NCBI RefSeq assembly: GCF_006874585.1
Contig: NZ_CP029761.1
Location: 445,001-509,000, forward strand
DNA from: Sphingomonas sp. IC081
GTDB taxonomy: Bacteria > Pseudomonadota > Alphaproteobacteria > Sphingomonadales > Sphingomonadaceae
DNA length: 64,000 nt
Reading direction: 5' to 3'
In this document: positions 37,840-46,192 of the stretch, in pieces
Layout: each line of letters begins with the position of its first letter
Position numbering within the stretch: position 1 is the stretch's first letter
Notes under the pieces: generated by a model
What the model saw: only the letters and a program-made list of their open reading frames with translations
Database searches by the model: none
Told to the model about the DNA's origin: nothing
Made by a program: the position numbers and the translations under genes

Positions 37840-38144
37840 CAGTCCAGCACGCTCACGACCCCGCCAACCGTCGCGTAAAGACCGTAGGCGACGAAGGCTG
37901 CGGCAAGAATGAATTCGAGCCGGAGTTTGAAGGCAGTCGGACGAGGCTGTCCGGCAGGCCATATCTGGTCGCAGGCAAATCCGTTGAACCCTGAACGCTC
38001 CCCGACCACTTCGACGCGAGCGCCTATGAATCTGCGGACCTGACGGGTGTTGTCGAGTTCCCAAGTCCCGTCACCATCGGTGCGCAGCACCGGCCCGTTT
38101 GCCGCCCATTCGACGATGCCGGTCAGATGCTTGGTGCTGCTCAC
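37839..38144 (-). CDS. DUF5818-like membrane-anchored protein
   Basis: The 101-residue product has an N-terminal small beta domain (HLTGIVEWAANGPVLRTDGD, TRQVRRFIGARVEVVGERSG) and a C-terminal membrane segment (FILAAAFVAYGLYATVGGVV). The GTG at 38144 overlaps the upstream stop (GTGA), which fixes the start. It lies in the repressor operon. Function unknown. Confidence 0.75.
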   Translation of the reverse strand: MSSTKHLTGIVEWAANGPVLRTDGDGTWELDNTRQVRRFIGARVEVVGERSGFNGFACDQIWPAGQPRPTAFKLRLEFILAAAFVAYGLYATVGGVVSVLD

Positions 38145-38566
38145 CGGCAAGCTGGGCCTTTCCAGTAGCGATCCCAGCGCAGGACCGTGCCGGTCTTGAT
38201 CATGGCGCATGACAGATCGGCACCTGACGGCAGGCGGCACCAGGCAGCGGTCCTGTTTCCGCCTGCGGACCCCTCGGAGCGGCATGTCAGCCGCGGACCT
38301 CTGACTACCACGTGACCTGTCGAGATCGTTCCGCACGCGCCGCCCATCAGCTGCACGAGGGCATCGCGTGCATCAATCGCCGTGGCATCGGGGCAAGGCT
38401 GATTGGTGCGGCAGGTGCCGTCCATTTCTCGGGCAGCGATACCGGCGATCCGCAGGTGAGGGCCCTCCGCACACCAGACCGGACCATCACCATCCCAGAC
38501 ATGAGTGGGCGTGCAGGTAAAGGTCTGCCCGGAAGCGACGATCGAAGCGGCAAGAAGGGCAAGCAT
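38141..38566 (-). CDS. Secreted thermonuclease (SNase)-like protein
   Basis: The 141-residue protein has a signal peptide (MLALLAASIVASGQ) followed by an SNase-type OB-fold: THVWDGDGPVWCAEGPHLRI AGIAARE (DGD and the Arg-bearing RIAGIAARE). The later part has several Cys (CRTNQPCPD, GGACGT, LTCRS). A nuclease in the periplasm could act on DNA at transfer. Catalytic residues are only partly conserved. It follows the repressor gene by 12 bases. Confidence 0.72.
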   Translation of the reverse strand: MLALLAASIVASGQTFTCTPTHVWDGDGPVWCAEGPHLRIAGIAAREMDGTCRTNQPCPDATAIDARDALVQLMGGACGTISTGHVVVRGPRLTCRSEGSAGGNRTAAWCRLPSGADLSCAMIKTGTVLRWDRYWKGPACR

Positions 38567-38578
38567 CAGAAGGCCACC

Positions 38579-39220
38579 TTAGAGTGCTCGTCCGAACCAA
38601 AGAACCCGTCCGACGATATTGAGCGTGCGTTTCTCGAGGCCGCGCCAGCTTGGATAGGCCGGGTTGTCGCTCAGGACCGACGCGCGCTTGCCCTGCGGTT
38701 CGAGCGCAATGCGCTTTACGCTCAGCATATCGTCCATCCGCAGGACATAGATCCCGTCTCTAAGCCGCGCCTGGCCATCCCCGAGATCGACCATAACTTC
38801 GTCGCCATCATGAAGTGTGGGCTCCATGGAGTCGCCATGCACGGCGATGATCGACAGGCTCGATGCCTTGCTCGCGGTCAATCGCCGCAGCCACTTCTCG
38901 TCGAAGCCAAACTGCGCGGATTTGGCTTCCATTTCAGCCAGAGCGCCATGGCCAGCTGATGCCTCGACATTGAGCAAAGGTACATGGACCAGCTCTACCA
39001 CCGGGCCTGAGCGGCGGGCAGGGGCTCCAAGAACCTTCTCATCGACTCCGAAAAATCGCGCCAGGACCGAGCGATCCTGCTCGTCCAGCTGCCGCGGACT
39101 GCCGCGCCGAATATACTGCTGGATGTAAGCGGCATTGCGCCCCAACAGGCGCGAAACCGAGGAGTAATTTACCCCTCGTTGCTGGATCAGTTCGTCCAGG
39201 GTTCTCCGTGCGTCGTCCAT
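38579..39220 (-). CDS. S24-family autocleaving repressor (LexA/CI-like)
   Basis: The 213-residue protein has an N-terminal helix-turn-helix (residues about 15-45, SSVSRLLGRNAAYIQQYIRRG) and a C-terminal S24 peptidase domain. The catalytic Ser is in HGDSMEPTLHDGDE (Ser131) and Lys in MLSVKRIAL (Lys169); the likely self-cleavage site is Ala-Gly in VEASAGHGA (89-90). It is expected to repress the ICE and lose grip when RecA is activated. Two CTAGGA/TCCTAG palindromes lie 25-63 bp upstream of its start. Confidence 0.9.
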   Translation of the reverse strand: MDDARRTLDELIQQRGVNYSSVSRLLGRNAAYIQQYIRRGSPRQLDEQDRSVLARFFGVDEKVLGAPARRSGPVVELVHVPLLNVEASAGHGALAEMEAKSAQFGFDEKWLRRLTASKASSLSIIAVHGDSMEPTLHDGDEVMVDLGDGQARLRDGIYVLRMDDMLSVKRIALEPQGKRASVLSDNPAYPSWRGLEKRTLNIVGRVLWFGRAL

Positions 39221-39244
39221 GACTGCCAGTCCTATCGCGGGCAC

Positions 39245-39263
39245 CTAGGAAAATCGATCCTAG
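39245..39263. promoter_or_regulatory. Operator O1 of the S24 repressor
   Basis: CTAGGA-AAATCGA-TCCTAG is a perfect inverted repeat of six bases with a seven-base centre. Its left half reads CTAGGAAAATCGA, close to CTAGGAAATCGATGTAGG before the traA operon (61483). Confidence 0.6.
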
Positions 39264-39266
39264 ACT

Positions 39267-39283
39267 CTAGGAAGCCTTCCTAG
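39267..39283. promoter_or_regulatory. Operator O2 of the S24 repressor
   Basis: CTAGGAAGCCTTCCTAG is a perfect palindrome around a central C. It lies next to O1 between the divergent repressor and small gene, as in CI/Cro-type switches. Confidence 0.6.
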
Positions 39284-39286
39284 TAA

Positions 39287-39301
39287 GAACATAGCAAGAA
39301 C
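39287..39301. promoter_or_regulatory. LexA-type SOS box (GAAC-N7-GAAC)
   Basis: GAACATAGCAAGAAC is a perfect match, three bases right of O2 and 26 bp before the ATG of the divergent small gene. The switch region thus carries both repressor operators and an SOS box. Confidence 0.6.
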
Positions 39302-39326
39302 GCAAGCTTAAAGCGAGTCGAGGGCG

Positions 39327-39512
39327 ATGGAGCTACTGGAGCAGATCGAGGCATATCTGGCACAAACACGCACGCCGCCGAGCACCTTTGGTCGGTTGGC
39401 GGTTGGAGACCCGCGATTTGTGAAAGATTTGCGAGAAGGTCGGCGACCGCGCTTGACAACTCAGGCGAGGGTGAAGGCGCTCATAGCTCCGTCAGGAAAT
39501 TCCAAAAATTAA
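39327..39512 (+). CDS. Small DNA-binding-like protein divergent from the repressor
   Basis: The 61-residue product (MELLEQIEAYLAQTRTPPST, FGRLAVGDPRFVKDLREGRR) has a short helix-turn-helix-like pattern (PSTFGRLAVGDPRFVKDL). Its place opposite the S24 repressor, with operators between, recalls a Cro-type counterpart. The role is inferred from position. Confidence 0.6.
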   Translation: MELLEQIEAYLAQTRTPPSTFGRLAVGDPRFVKDLREGRRPRLTTQARVKALIAPSGNSKN

Positions 39513-39568
39513 AGTAGTGTTCCAAATATATCGAGAATGTAGATATTATTAATGAAACCTTCTATTAT

Positions 39569-39829
39569 TCAGCATTGGCCTTTGTTGTGGATGCGATAAA
39601 TCCGCCTTGCTGAGGTATTTTCTACAACAATATTTTTTCTAGATTTTCGGAAAGTTGAGAGTGCGGCATGTACCGTATTGGTTTTCCAGCCCGTGGCATC
39701 GACGAGTTCTGAAATAGTCACGCCGGTCTTCTGTGACAGCATAGCGACGAGCAGTGCCTGTTTGGTTCCCTCGCGCGGCTGACGCTCCTCGGCGCCACCG
39801 CTGTCGAAAGTAAGGTCTGAGTAGGCCAT
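39569..39829 (-). CDS. DUF3489-type winged-helix protein
   Basis: The 86-residue protein (from MAYSDLTFD; an ATG 12 codons upstream at 39865 is possible) contains REGTKQALLVAMLSQKTGV then TISELVDATGWKTNTVHAAL, the DUF3489 winged-helix signature. It is the last gene of the restriction-modification operon and overlaps or abuts the endonuclease gene depending on the start. It may regulate the operon. Confidence 0.75.
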   Translation of the reverse strand: MAYSDLTFDSGGAEERQPREGTKQALLVAMLSQKTGVTISELVDATGWKTNTVHAALSTFRKSRKNIVVENTSARRIYRIHNKGQC

Positions 39830-39833
39830 GCCG

Positions 39834-40898
39834 TTAGCCACCCTCAATCTGAAGCGGTTTGCCACTGAACACCATAAGGCTTTCAGGCTCGGATGCGAAC
39901 CAAGCGTAGCTGCCCCAAGCCAAGCTGCTCACAGTCTTTCGAAAAGTTGCTGAGGCGCGATCCAGATATGCGGTCACAAACGCGACGTGTTGGGGTGCAA
40001 AACCCGCGCCCTCTGCGATTTGCAGGAGCGCAGTCTTGCGCGCATCATTCACAGGACCATCCGTATGTACAACTTCGACGAACACCAATAGCGGATGCGC
40101 TGGGCCAAGATCGACTAGCACAATGTCGGGCAAACTCTTGTCGGCCGGGATGGTCAGGCCGATTGCCTTGGCGAGCTCGTCGTCCCGTGCGACCACTTTG
40201 TTCCCGCTCTCGCTCAACGTGATCACGCCAGGCTTTTGCAGGAACTTTGGCGCAAAAACCTCAACAACCGCTTTGGAGATATCAGCGCTCGGCCCGGTCG
40301 CCATGCGGCGGGTTTCACCATTGGGGAACGTGACCAGCTCGTAAGTGCCGCTTGCGGCAGCACCCTTGCGCACAATCGCGATGCGGGCGAGAGCACCCGC
40401 ATTGAGGTGTTTCTCGCGCCACGCGGCTGCTTTGGCGATAAAGGTCGCCTCGTTCAGATCAGGTGAAAATAGCTCCGCGAACTCCGCCTGTAGGGCATAC
40501 CTCCCTGCCGACGATGTGGTGGCCACCGGCCGATCGATGACGGCGCCGTTTTGGAGCAGAGCGTAGCGGATCGTATCGTCCCGGATCGATTCCCGCGTGT
40601 TGACCGCATACCACCGGTCAGGGATGTTCAAGCCTTTGCTGGATTTCATCGAGACGGGCACCCAAGCTGCGCGATCATCAGCACTTGTCAATGCCGCCTG
40701 CGCGTCCGTCATTCGCGTCACCTGATCAGGCCGGAGCCAAGCTCCCATTCCTTCCACAGCGCCGACGTAGAGCATCACAAAAATCGTCTTGGCTGCGATC
40801 TCCCAGATCGAATGCTCGCGGTTTGCGGAACCTTCGGGGAAAATTTCCGGTAAGCGCGCGTGGATTTCCTTCCACGGTAGGAGTGGAGGGAGCGTCAT
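39834..40898 (-). CDS. BsuBI/PstI-type restriction endonuclease
   Basis: The 354-residue protein has the BsuBI/PstI family layout: a helical N-terminal domain and a C-terminal nuclease core with PDIVLVDLGPAHPLLVFVEV then VHTDGPVNDARK, the PD-(D/E)xK-like site. It would cut unmethylated DNA, with CTGCAG the family precedent but not provable here. The ATG overlaps the methyltransferase stop (ATGA). Confidence 0.85.
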   Translation of the reverse strand: MTLPPLLPWKEIHARLPEIFPEGSANREHSIWEIAAKTIFVMLYVGAVEGMGAWLRPDQVTRMTDAQAALTSADDRAAWVPVSMKSSKGLNIPDRWYAVNTRESIRDDTIRYALLQNGAVIDRPVATTSSAGRYALQAEFAELFSPDLNEATFIAKAAAWREKHLNAGALARIAIVRKGAAASGTYELVTFPNGETRRMATGPSADISKAVVEVFAPKFLQKPGVITLSESGNKVVARDDELAKAIGLTIPADKSLPDIVLVDLGPAHPLLVFVEVVHTDGPVNDARKTALLQIAEGAGFAPQHVAFVTAYLDRASATFRKTVSSLAWGSYAWFASEPESLMVFSGKPLQIEGG

Positions 40899-42694
40899 GC
40901 TTTGAGGCCATAGAGGCCGCGCAGAGCCCTCTCGATTGTTGCACGCGGAGCGTCCTTTGCGACAAGCCGCTCGATTTCCGCCATGGCCGAGGCAGGCGGC
41001 AGCGGAATGGCCTCCAATTCAAACGCCGACACAGCGACACTCCCGCTAATGCAGCGAAACACCTGATCGACTACATCGCTGTTGATCACGGCGGCAACGG
41101 CAGCGGGGGTCACTTTCGGCTTTCCGATCGCGCGCACCATATTCAAGTGGTTTTCGACGATGACGCCGCCCTGCGCGTCAATGAACTCCTGTGGTAACTC
41201 TGCGGCGATGAGGCGACGCGCTTGCTCCTTGGCCGTCGTCCGCTGCACGAGGACGCACCCCTGATCGACAATGAGCCAGTCATGACTGGCCTCCGTCTTG
41301 AAGTAGGGCGCATGATTCTTCTTCTGCGCACGGAAAACGAAACGCCCGTCGGTTGTCACCGCCTCTGCCCAGATCAGTGGAAGCAGCCCACGCGCCGCGC
41401 GAGTCCGCATCTGCGGCTTGAACCTGTTCCAGACGAGCGGGCCGGTCGAAACACCATATCCCCAGTCAGAGAGGCGCGAGGCCATGCCCTCTGCCGCCTT
41501 GATAAGCCCAACATGACCGGGTTCGCGCGGCGCGAGCCAGGGCGCGCCTGCGGCCTCCGGCAAACCGACCTTGCCATTCTTAGTTAAGCGCGCCTCGCGC
41601 TCATTATCAACATGGAGATAATGGACCTGGAAAGCATTGCGCTTTCCGCCCTTCCGGTAGAGCGCGAGGAGGGTTTCTTGGAGCACATCCTCGAAGACGC
41701 CTCGGCGCGCATGCACGAAATCAATCGCGACAGGCGGAGCCTCGGCTGCGAGAAGCTGGCGCAAGGCAGTGTAATACTGCCCGCCCAGGACGCTTGTGGG
41801 CGTCAAGTAAGCGATAACCCCGCCCGGCCGCGTCCATCGCAGCGCAACGTCTGTGAACACCCCATAGAGATTGGCATGGCCGTAAAGGCTGCGTGCATAG
41901 CGCGAGCGTTGCGCGGCGGAGAGCGTCACGCGCCCATAAGGCGGATTACCGATTACCAAGTCATATTGTGCCACCGGCGCTTCTTCCAGCGAGTCACAGA
42001 CTTTCACGAAGACGGGCGCGTCGCGGCCGCTCGCCATGCTGAGATCAGATAGGAAGATTTCAAGCGCGGCCTGGGAGAGTGACGCCGCATGCGGATCGAG
42101 TTCGAGGCCCGAAAGATGAGTCCCGAGATGAGCAAGTACAAAAGGCGGCTCGCACTTTTCAAGCGCCCGGCGCTTGCGTGCGGCAACTTCCAACAGGAAG
42201 GCACCCCCACCACTCGCCGGATCGAGCACACGTGCACTTGACCAATCTACGCCCCCTTCATCTGCGAGATCGAGCAAGCGCTGAGTCAGCGCCGGGGGCG
42301 TGTAAAATGCCCCGAGGGCGCTGCGCTCCTTCCCTGGTAACAGGGTCGTGTAGAGACTGGTTAGGAAGTGGCAACCTTCTAGGGTCGGCAGCGTCGCCGC
42401 CTCGCGCCCGATGGATGTGGCGAGCTGGCGCGGGGTCGCGTCCAACCTTCCACGCACAGTCACGAACGGAGGACTGAGGGTCAGTTCAGGCGCGACGCAG
42501 GCGGCAAATGCCTCAATGGCTGTTCTGGCAAAAAGGGCTGCCTGGCTGGTGCGGCGTGTCTCCGGGATTGTTTCTGCCCAAGCCCTCGAAATAACACGGG
42601 CGCGCGCCAGCTCGACGCGTTTAACGTCGACCGCTGCGGCTGAATCGGCCGTCGCGGGCTTTTTCAAGCGTGCAGCTGATATGGGATTTGTCAT
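40895..42694 (-). CDS. Adenine-specific DNA methyltransferase of the restriction system
   Basis: The 599-residue enzyme has the AdoMet motif LDPASGGGAFLLEVA near residue 160 and the catalytic motif DLVIGNPPYGRV near 250, as in gamma-class N6-adenine methyltransferases of the Eco57I/BsuBI type. FYTPPALTQRLLDL just before motif I is also typical. The C-terminal part is the target-recognition region. It protects host DNA from the linked endonuclease. Confidence 0.9.
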   Translation of the reverse strand: MTNPISAARLKKPATADSAAAVDVKRVELARARVISRAWAETIPETRRTSQAALFARTAIEAFAACVAPELTLSPPFVTVRGRLDATPRQLATSIGREAATLPTLEGCHFLTSLYTTLLPGKERSALGAFYTPPALTQRLLDLADEGGVDWSSARVLDPASGGGAFLLEVAARKRRALEKCEPPFVLAHLGTHLSGLELDPHAASLSQAALEIFLSDLSMASGRDAPVFVKVCDSLEEAPVAQYDLVIGNPPYGRVTLSAAQRSRYARSLYGHANLYGVFTDVALRWTRPGGVIAYLTPTSVLGGQYYTALRQLLAAEAPPVAIDFVHARRGVFEDVLQETLLALYRKGGKRNAFQVHYLHVDNEREARLTKNGKVGLPEAAGAPWLAPREPGHVGLIKAAEGMASRLSDWGYGVSTGPLVWNRFKPQMRTRAARGLLPLIWAEAVTTDGRFVFRAQKKNHAPYFKTEASHDWLIVDQGCVLVQRTTAKEQARRLIAAELPQEFIDAQGGVIVENHLNMVRAIGKPKVTPAAVAAVINSDVVDQVFRCISGSVAVSAFELEAIPLPPASAMAEIERLVAKDAPRATIERALRGLYGLKA

Positions 42695-42993
42695 ATCTTC
42701 CCCCTTGGCCGTGCCCTAGCCGTTTTCGGCCTGAATGGCGCTACAATGATTTCGTCGGCTCGTTTTCGGATTTCCGCGATGTCATAACTTGTCTGCATCT
42801 CCATCAGCTGCTCGATGGAGACGCCGAACGCCTTCTCTATTCGAATCGCCATTTGAGGCGTGAGATCCGAGCGGCCATTAAGCAGTGCAGAAAGCGCAGG
42901 GCGAGTCACCCCAAGAACCTGAGCGGCATCCGTCACTGACAAGCCATTGGCCTCGATGATTGCGCTTTTTAGGAAGTCTCCAGGATGCCACAT
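42691..42993 (-). CDS. HigA-type Xre regulator heading the restriction operon
   Basis: The 100-residue protein is a HigA-like helix-turn-helix (MWHPGDFLKSAIIEANGLSV, TDAAQVLGVTRPALSALLNG). No HigB toxin gene is visible upstream. Because it starts the operon and overlaps the methyltransferase by ATGA, it probably acts as a controller of the restriction system instead of an antitoxin. Confidence 0.8.
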   Translation of the reverse strand: MWHPGDFLKSAIIEANGLSVTDAAQVLGVTRPALSALLNGRSDLTPQMAIRIEKAFGVSIEQLMEMQTSYDIAEIRKRADEIIVAPFRPKTARARPRGKI

Positions 42994-43216
42994 AACAATG
43001 GATTGCTATCGGTTTGCATACATAGCCTTTCCGCCCCGAGCTGATTTGGGGCAATGTGGCCCGTAAAGAGACGCTTTACAAGCAAAATGTGTTCCCTCTC
43101 TGTTCGCATCTCTATCGCGGAAAGCTTGGAAGTTGAGGAGAGGTTGCGGCAGCTGCTGGGGGTCAGAATTTCCTGTCCCTCGGCCTCGTTTCTGCTATGT
43201 TCCAAGGAGACCTGAG

Positions 43217-43447
43217 ATGAACGCCATCATGACGAATTTCGACATTGAAAGCGCCGAGGCGCACGGAACCCGCAAGTGGGAAGGGCTGTCTGAAATCGAT
43301 CAGGCAATCCGCGAAAACCGTCTGACAGAATATCGGATCAAGAAAGCTTGGGCTGATCCGTGGTCGCGGATCCTGAGCATCGTCGTCGTAGTTATCTTCG
43401 CCCTTTTTGCGGGGTTCGTGATCTACTGGGACCTCCTCAGGGGCTGA
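43217..43447 (+). CDS. Small single-pass membrane protein
   Basis: The 76-residue product has a soluble N-terminus (MNAIMTNFDIESAEAHGTRK, then EIDQAIRENRLTEYRIKKAW) and one C-terminal membrane helix (ILSIVVVVIFALFAGFVIYW). An AAGGAGA site precedes the ATG. It ends 3 bases before the convergent traG stop. Function unknown; a link to the conjugation machine is only positional. Confidence 0.7.
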   Translation: MNAIMTNFDIESAEAHGTRKWEGLSEIDQAIRENRLTEYRIKKAWADPWSRILSIVVVVIFALFAGFVIYWDLLRG

Positions 43448-43450
43448 CGC

Positions 43451-46153
43451 CTACCACTCTTTGACGTCATCGGCGGCCTCCGCACTTGCGCCCTGCGCTC
43501 CCTTAGTGACCGCGTCGAGGCGTCCCCTGGATCCGCCGATCTTCTGGCGACCAGCAGCCTGAGCCTTTTGTACCTCATCATGGAGATCGCCGGCGCCCAC
43601 TTGGGGCACTGAGCCGGAACCGCCTCCGCCAGTCTGCGCGCGCCCGCGTACTGATCCGGCGTCAGAGATAGCTGGACGGGACACGGACTTTCCGGGGGCA
43701 AGAACCAGGCGATCTTCGATCCCGTCCCGAAGCTGCTCGGCATAACCTTCAATGAACTTGGCCTGCAAGGCTTGGCCTTCCGGACTGAGCTGGAAGGTCA
43801 CGTCGTCGAACCGCACATCGCCGTAGAAGTCTCGGTTGCGCTCAATCTCGGCCAATCCCCATTCACGGTAGGCCTGGGACAAATTGAGGCTTCCTGCCGC
43901 GCTGTTGCCCTTGAAGAAAGACGCCTGGCTTTCGAGGCGGTTGGCAAGCTCCTCGGCGCGCCTTGCCTCACGGCTGTAGCTTTGCGCTTCGGTGAGGGAC
44001 GCGTTCATGCCGCTTGCCGTGCTCGAAATTGAGGAGCTGCTCGAGGTGCTGACCGATCGAACGAAACCATCGCGGGTACTCGACCAATTCCTGCTGTCGG
44101 ACATCTGGGCCAAGCTACCGAAGATCCGCGAGCGATCCTCCGATGCGATGCCAATGTCGCTGTCTGTCCACGTTTGGTTGCGCCCTCCCTTGGCGCCGAT
44201 ATTGGCGGACGCGACGCCGTTCGTTACACCGGCGCTCGCGCCAGCTTCTCCGTTCAAGAACCACGCTACAGTGATGTCGTCCGCTGCTCTGCGCGACAGC
44301 CCGAATTGCCGCTGCAGACTGGTCGATGCCTGATCGACCTCGCTGAATGCGGTCTGGATGCTGTCGGAATTCGAGGTGCCGGTCGCGCTCTCGAAGGATG
44401 AGCCGCGGCTGAACTGGTCCCTGAGCTCGCGGAACTTCGTGACAGCGCTGGCCGTCGATTCCGTGGCGACATTGGCATAGGTCTCGCTGTTGGCGCGGGC
44501 CTGCGATGCCATCGTTGAAAGGCGCGCCGTGAACTCCTGGCCCAGCGTCGGCGTGAAGGGATAGTTGGAGGTCGGAATCTGGTCGTAGCTGCCGTCCGGA
44601 AAGCTCGTGGTCATTGCCCCGGTGTCGCTGAAGGTCCGCGTCTGCGGCGCGCCGTACGTGAAGCTCGGCGCGATCGTGCCTTGTGCGAATTGGCGGGTGA
44701 GGACACTCGAGTTTTCGAAGCTGGTGTTGCCGAGCGAGACGTTGCCGGTACTTGCCTCCCGGGCCGCTTCCTCGGCCGCGTTCTGGCTCGGGTTGAGGTA
44801 GCTCGTGGCGTGGTGAGAAATCGCCATGGCACCCTTGGCCACACCGCCTGCCAGAAACGGCACCGAGGCGATGAGATAGCCTGCGAGCAGCCCGATATCG
44901 CTGTTCACATCGGCCATGCCGGTGAAGCTCGCGAGGCTCAGGCCATTGCTTCCAGCAACCGCGCTCATGTCCGCGGCGCCTTTGTACATCAGCATCATAT
45001 GCAGGATCACGAACAGCGGTCCCCATGCCGCCAGGTAGAAGAAGCCCGTCACATAGCCTTTGAGTGCCAGCGGTCCGGTCTTGGGCAACAGGAACAGGGG
45101 GAAGAGGACAGGAAACAGTGCGTAGAAGAGGACGGTCAGCACGACATTGAGGAGCGGCACCCACTTCATCGCGTTGCTGGCAATCGAGCCATAGGTCCGC
45201 TCGGTCTGAATATCGGCGCGCGTCTGGGCGTAGACGTCGACATTGCCCGCGCCGCTCGTTGCCGCCATCGAATGCATGGCTTGGCTCATCGCGTTGATCG
45301 TCAGTGTCTGCTTGAAGATCTCGGTCGCATTGGCCGAGACCCCGGTGAGGTACTGGTAAACCACCGGCAGGTCAGCAAAAAGCTTGGCCTTGGCGAGGGC
45401 GGCGGTCTGGTTGGGATAGAGCTGGCGTCCGAAGACCGTCCCCATGCCGTCGATCAGTCCGGCCCACTGCGCGTTCAGCGCATCATAGGCTTCGCGGCAG
45501 GTGATGATATTCGAAGTCACCTGACCTGTCCCTGTGTCGCGGGTCAGAAAGCGCTGGGCCCGCGCCTGGCTGCCGGGCGCGATGGTTGTCCAGATGTCGT
45601 TGGTCTCGGCGAGTTCCTTCATCGAATATCGGCCAAGCAGCACGTCGTAGAAGACGCATTGCCGGAAATGCTCGTCGAGATTGGCGGCAAATTCCGGGTC
45701 GGAAATGCGCAAGGAGCGCGTGGCATCATAGAGCCGTGCGCCATAGATCATGCCATTCTTCGAGTAGTTGAGGTCGCCCGGCAGCCCGAACACCACCTCG
45801 GCCGAGCCAGTCAGATAGTCGCCGACCTGGCTCGTAAAGCTCGCCATCAGTGCAAGCCCCAGCGGCACATTGCTGACATTGGCCGGAGCAAGACTAGGGT
45901 TGAGCCGGTCGGTCACATGGACGTCGAGCCGCGGCACCATCAGGCACGAATAGATCAGCGTCGCGCCGAGGAACCAGTTGATCCAGGCCCGCCAGTCCTG
46001 ATTGAACGCCAGCGTGATGGCGGACAGGCCAAGCCCCATGACCATGACAACCTGCAGGAGGCTCTTGTAGCCCCCATTGCCTGTCCAGGCGGCGACCGCC
46101 TGGAAAACATTGACCAAGTAGTCGCCGCCGCCAACTGTGAAAATCTCGACCAT
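43451..46153 (-). CDS. traG: F-type conjugal transfer protein TraG
   Basis: The 900-residue protein has an N-terminal membrane domain with about five hydrophobic segments (residues 30-110, 330-460; VVMVMGLGLSAITLAF, FFYLAAWGPLFVILHMML) and a long periplasmic Ser/Thr/Ala-rich C-terminus. F TraG works in pilus assembly and mating-pair stabilisation. It is the last gene of the tra operon, 39 bases after traH. Confidence 0.9.
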   Translation of the reverse strand: MVEIFTVGGGDYLVNVFQAVAAWTGNGGYKSLLQVVMVMGLGLSAITLAFNQDWRAWINWFLGATLIYSCLMVPRLDVHVTDRLNPSLAPANVSNVPLGLALMASFTSQVGDYLTGSAEVVFGLPGDLNYSKNGMIYGARLYDATRSLRISDPEFAANLDEHFRQCVFYDVLLGRYSMKELAETNDIWTTIAPGSQARAQRFLTRDTGTGQVTSNIITCREAYDALNAQWAGLIDGMGTVFGRQLYPNQTAALAKAKLFADLPVVYQYLTGVSANATEIFKQTLTINAMSQAMHSMAATSGAGNVDVYAQTRADIQTERTYGSIASNAMKWVPLLNVVLTVLFYALFPVLFPLFLLPKTGPLALKGYVTGFFYLAAWGPLFVILHMMLMYKGAADMSAVAGSNGLSLASFTGMADVNSDIGLLAGYLIASVPFLAGGVAKGAMAISHHATSYLNPSQNAAEEAAREASTGNVSLGNTSFENSSVLTRQFAQGTIAPSFTYGAPQTRTFSDTGAMTTSFPDGSYDQIPTSNYPFTPTLGQEFTARLSTMASQARANSETYANVATESTASAVTKFRELRDQFSRGSSFESATGTSNSDSIQTAFSEVDQASTSLQRQFGLSRRAADDITVAWFLNGEAGASAGVTNGVASANIGAKGGRNQTWTDSDIGIASEDRSRIFGSLAQMSDSRNWSSTRDGFVRSVSTSSSSSISSTASGMNASLTEAQSYSREARRAEELANRLESQASFFKGNSAAGSLNLSQAYREWGLAEIERNRDFYGDVRFDDVTFQLSPEGQALQAKFIEGYAEQLRDGIEDRLVLAPGKSVSRPAISDAGSVRGRAQTGGGGSGSVPQVGAGDLHDEVQKAQAAGRQKIGGSRGRLDAVTKGAQGASAEAADDVKEW

Positions 46154-46192
46154 GATGCTGGGCTCCCGCCGCTTTCGGTGCGCTGAAAGGGA

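Noticed and set aside
42969..43205. Leftward small frame as a HigB toxin partner for the HigA-like gene
   Set aside because: Its sequence lacks the RelE/HigB pattern and a good ribosome site.
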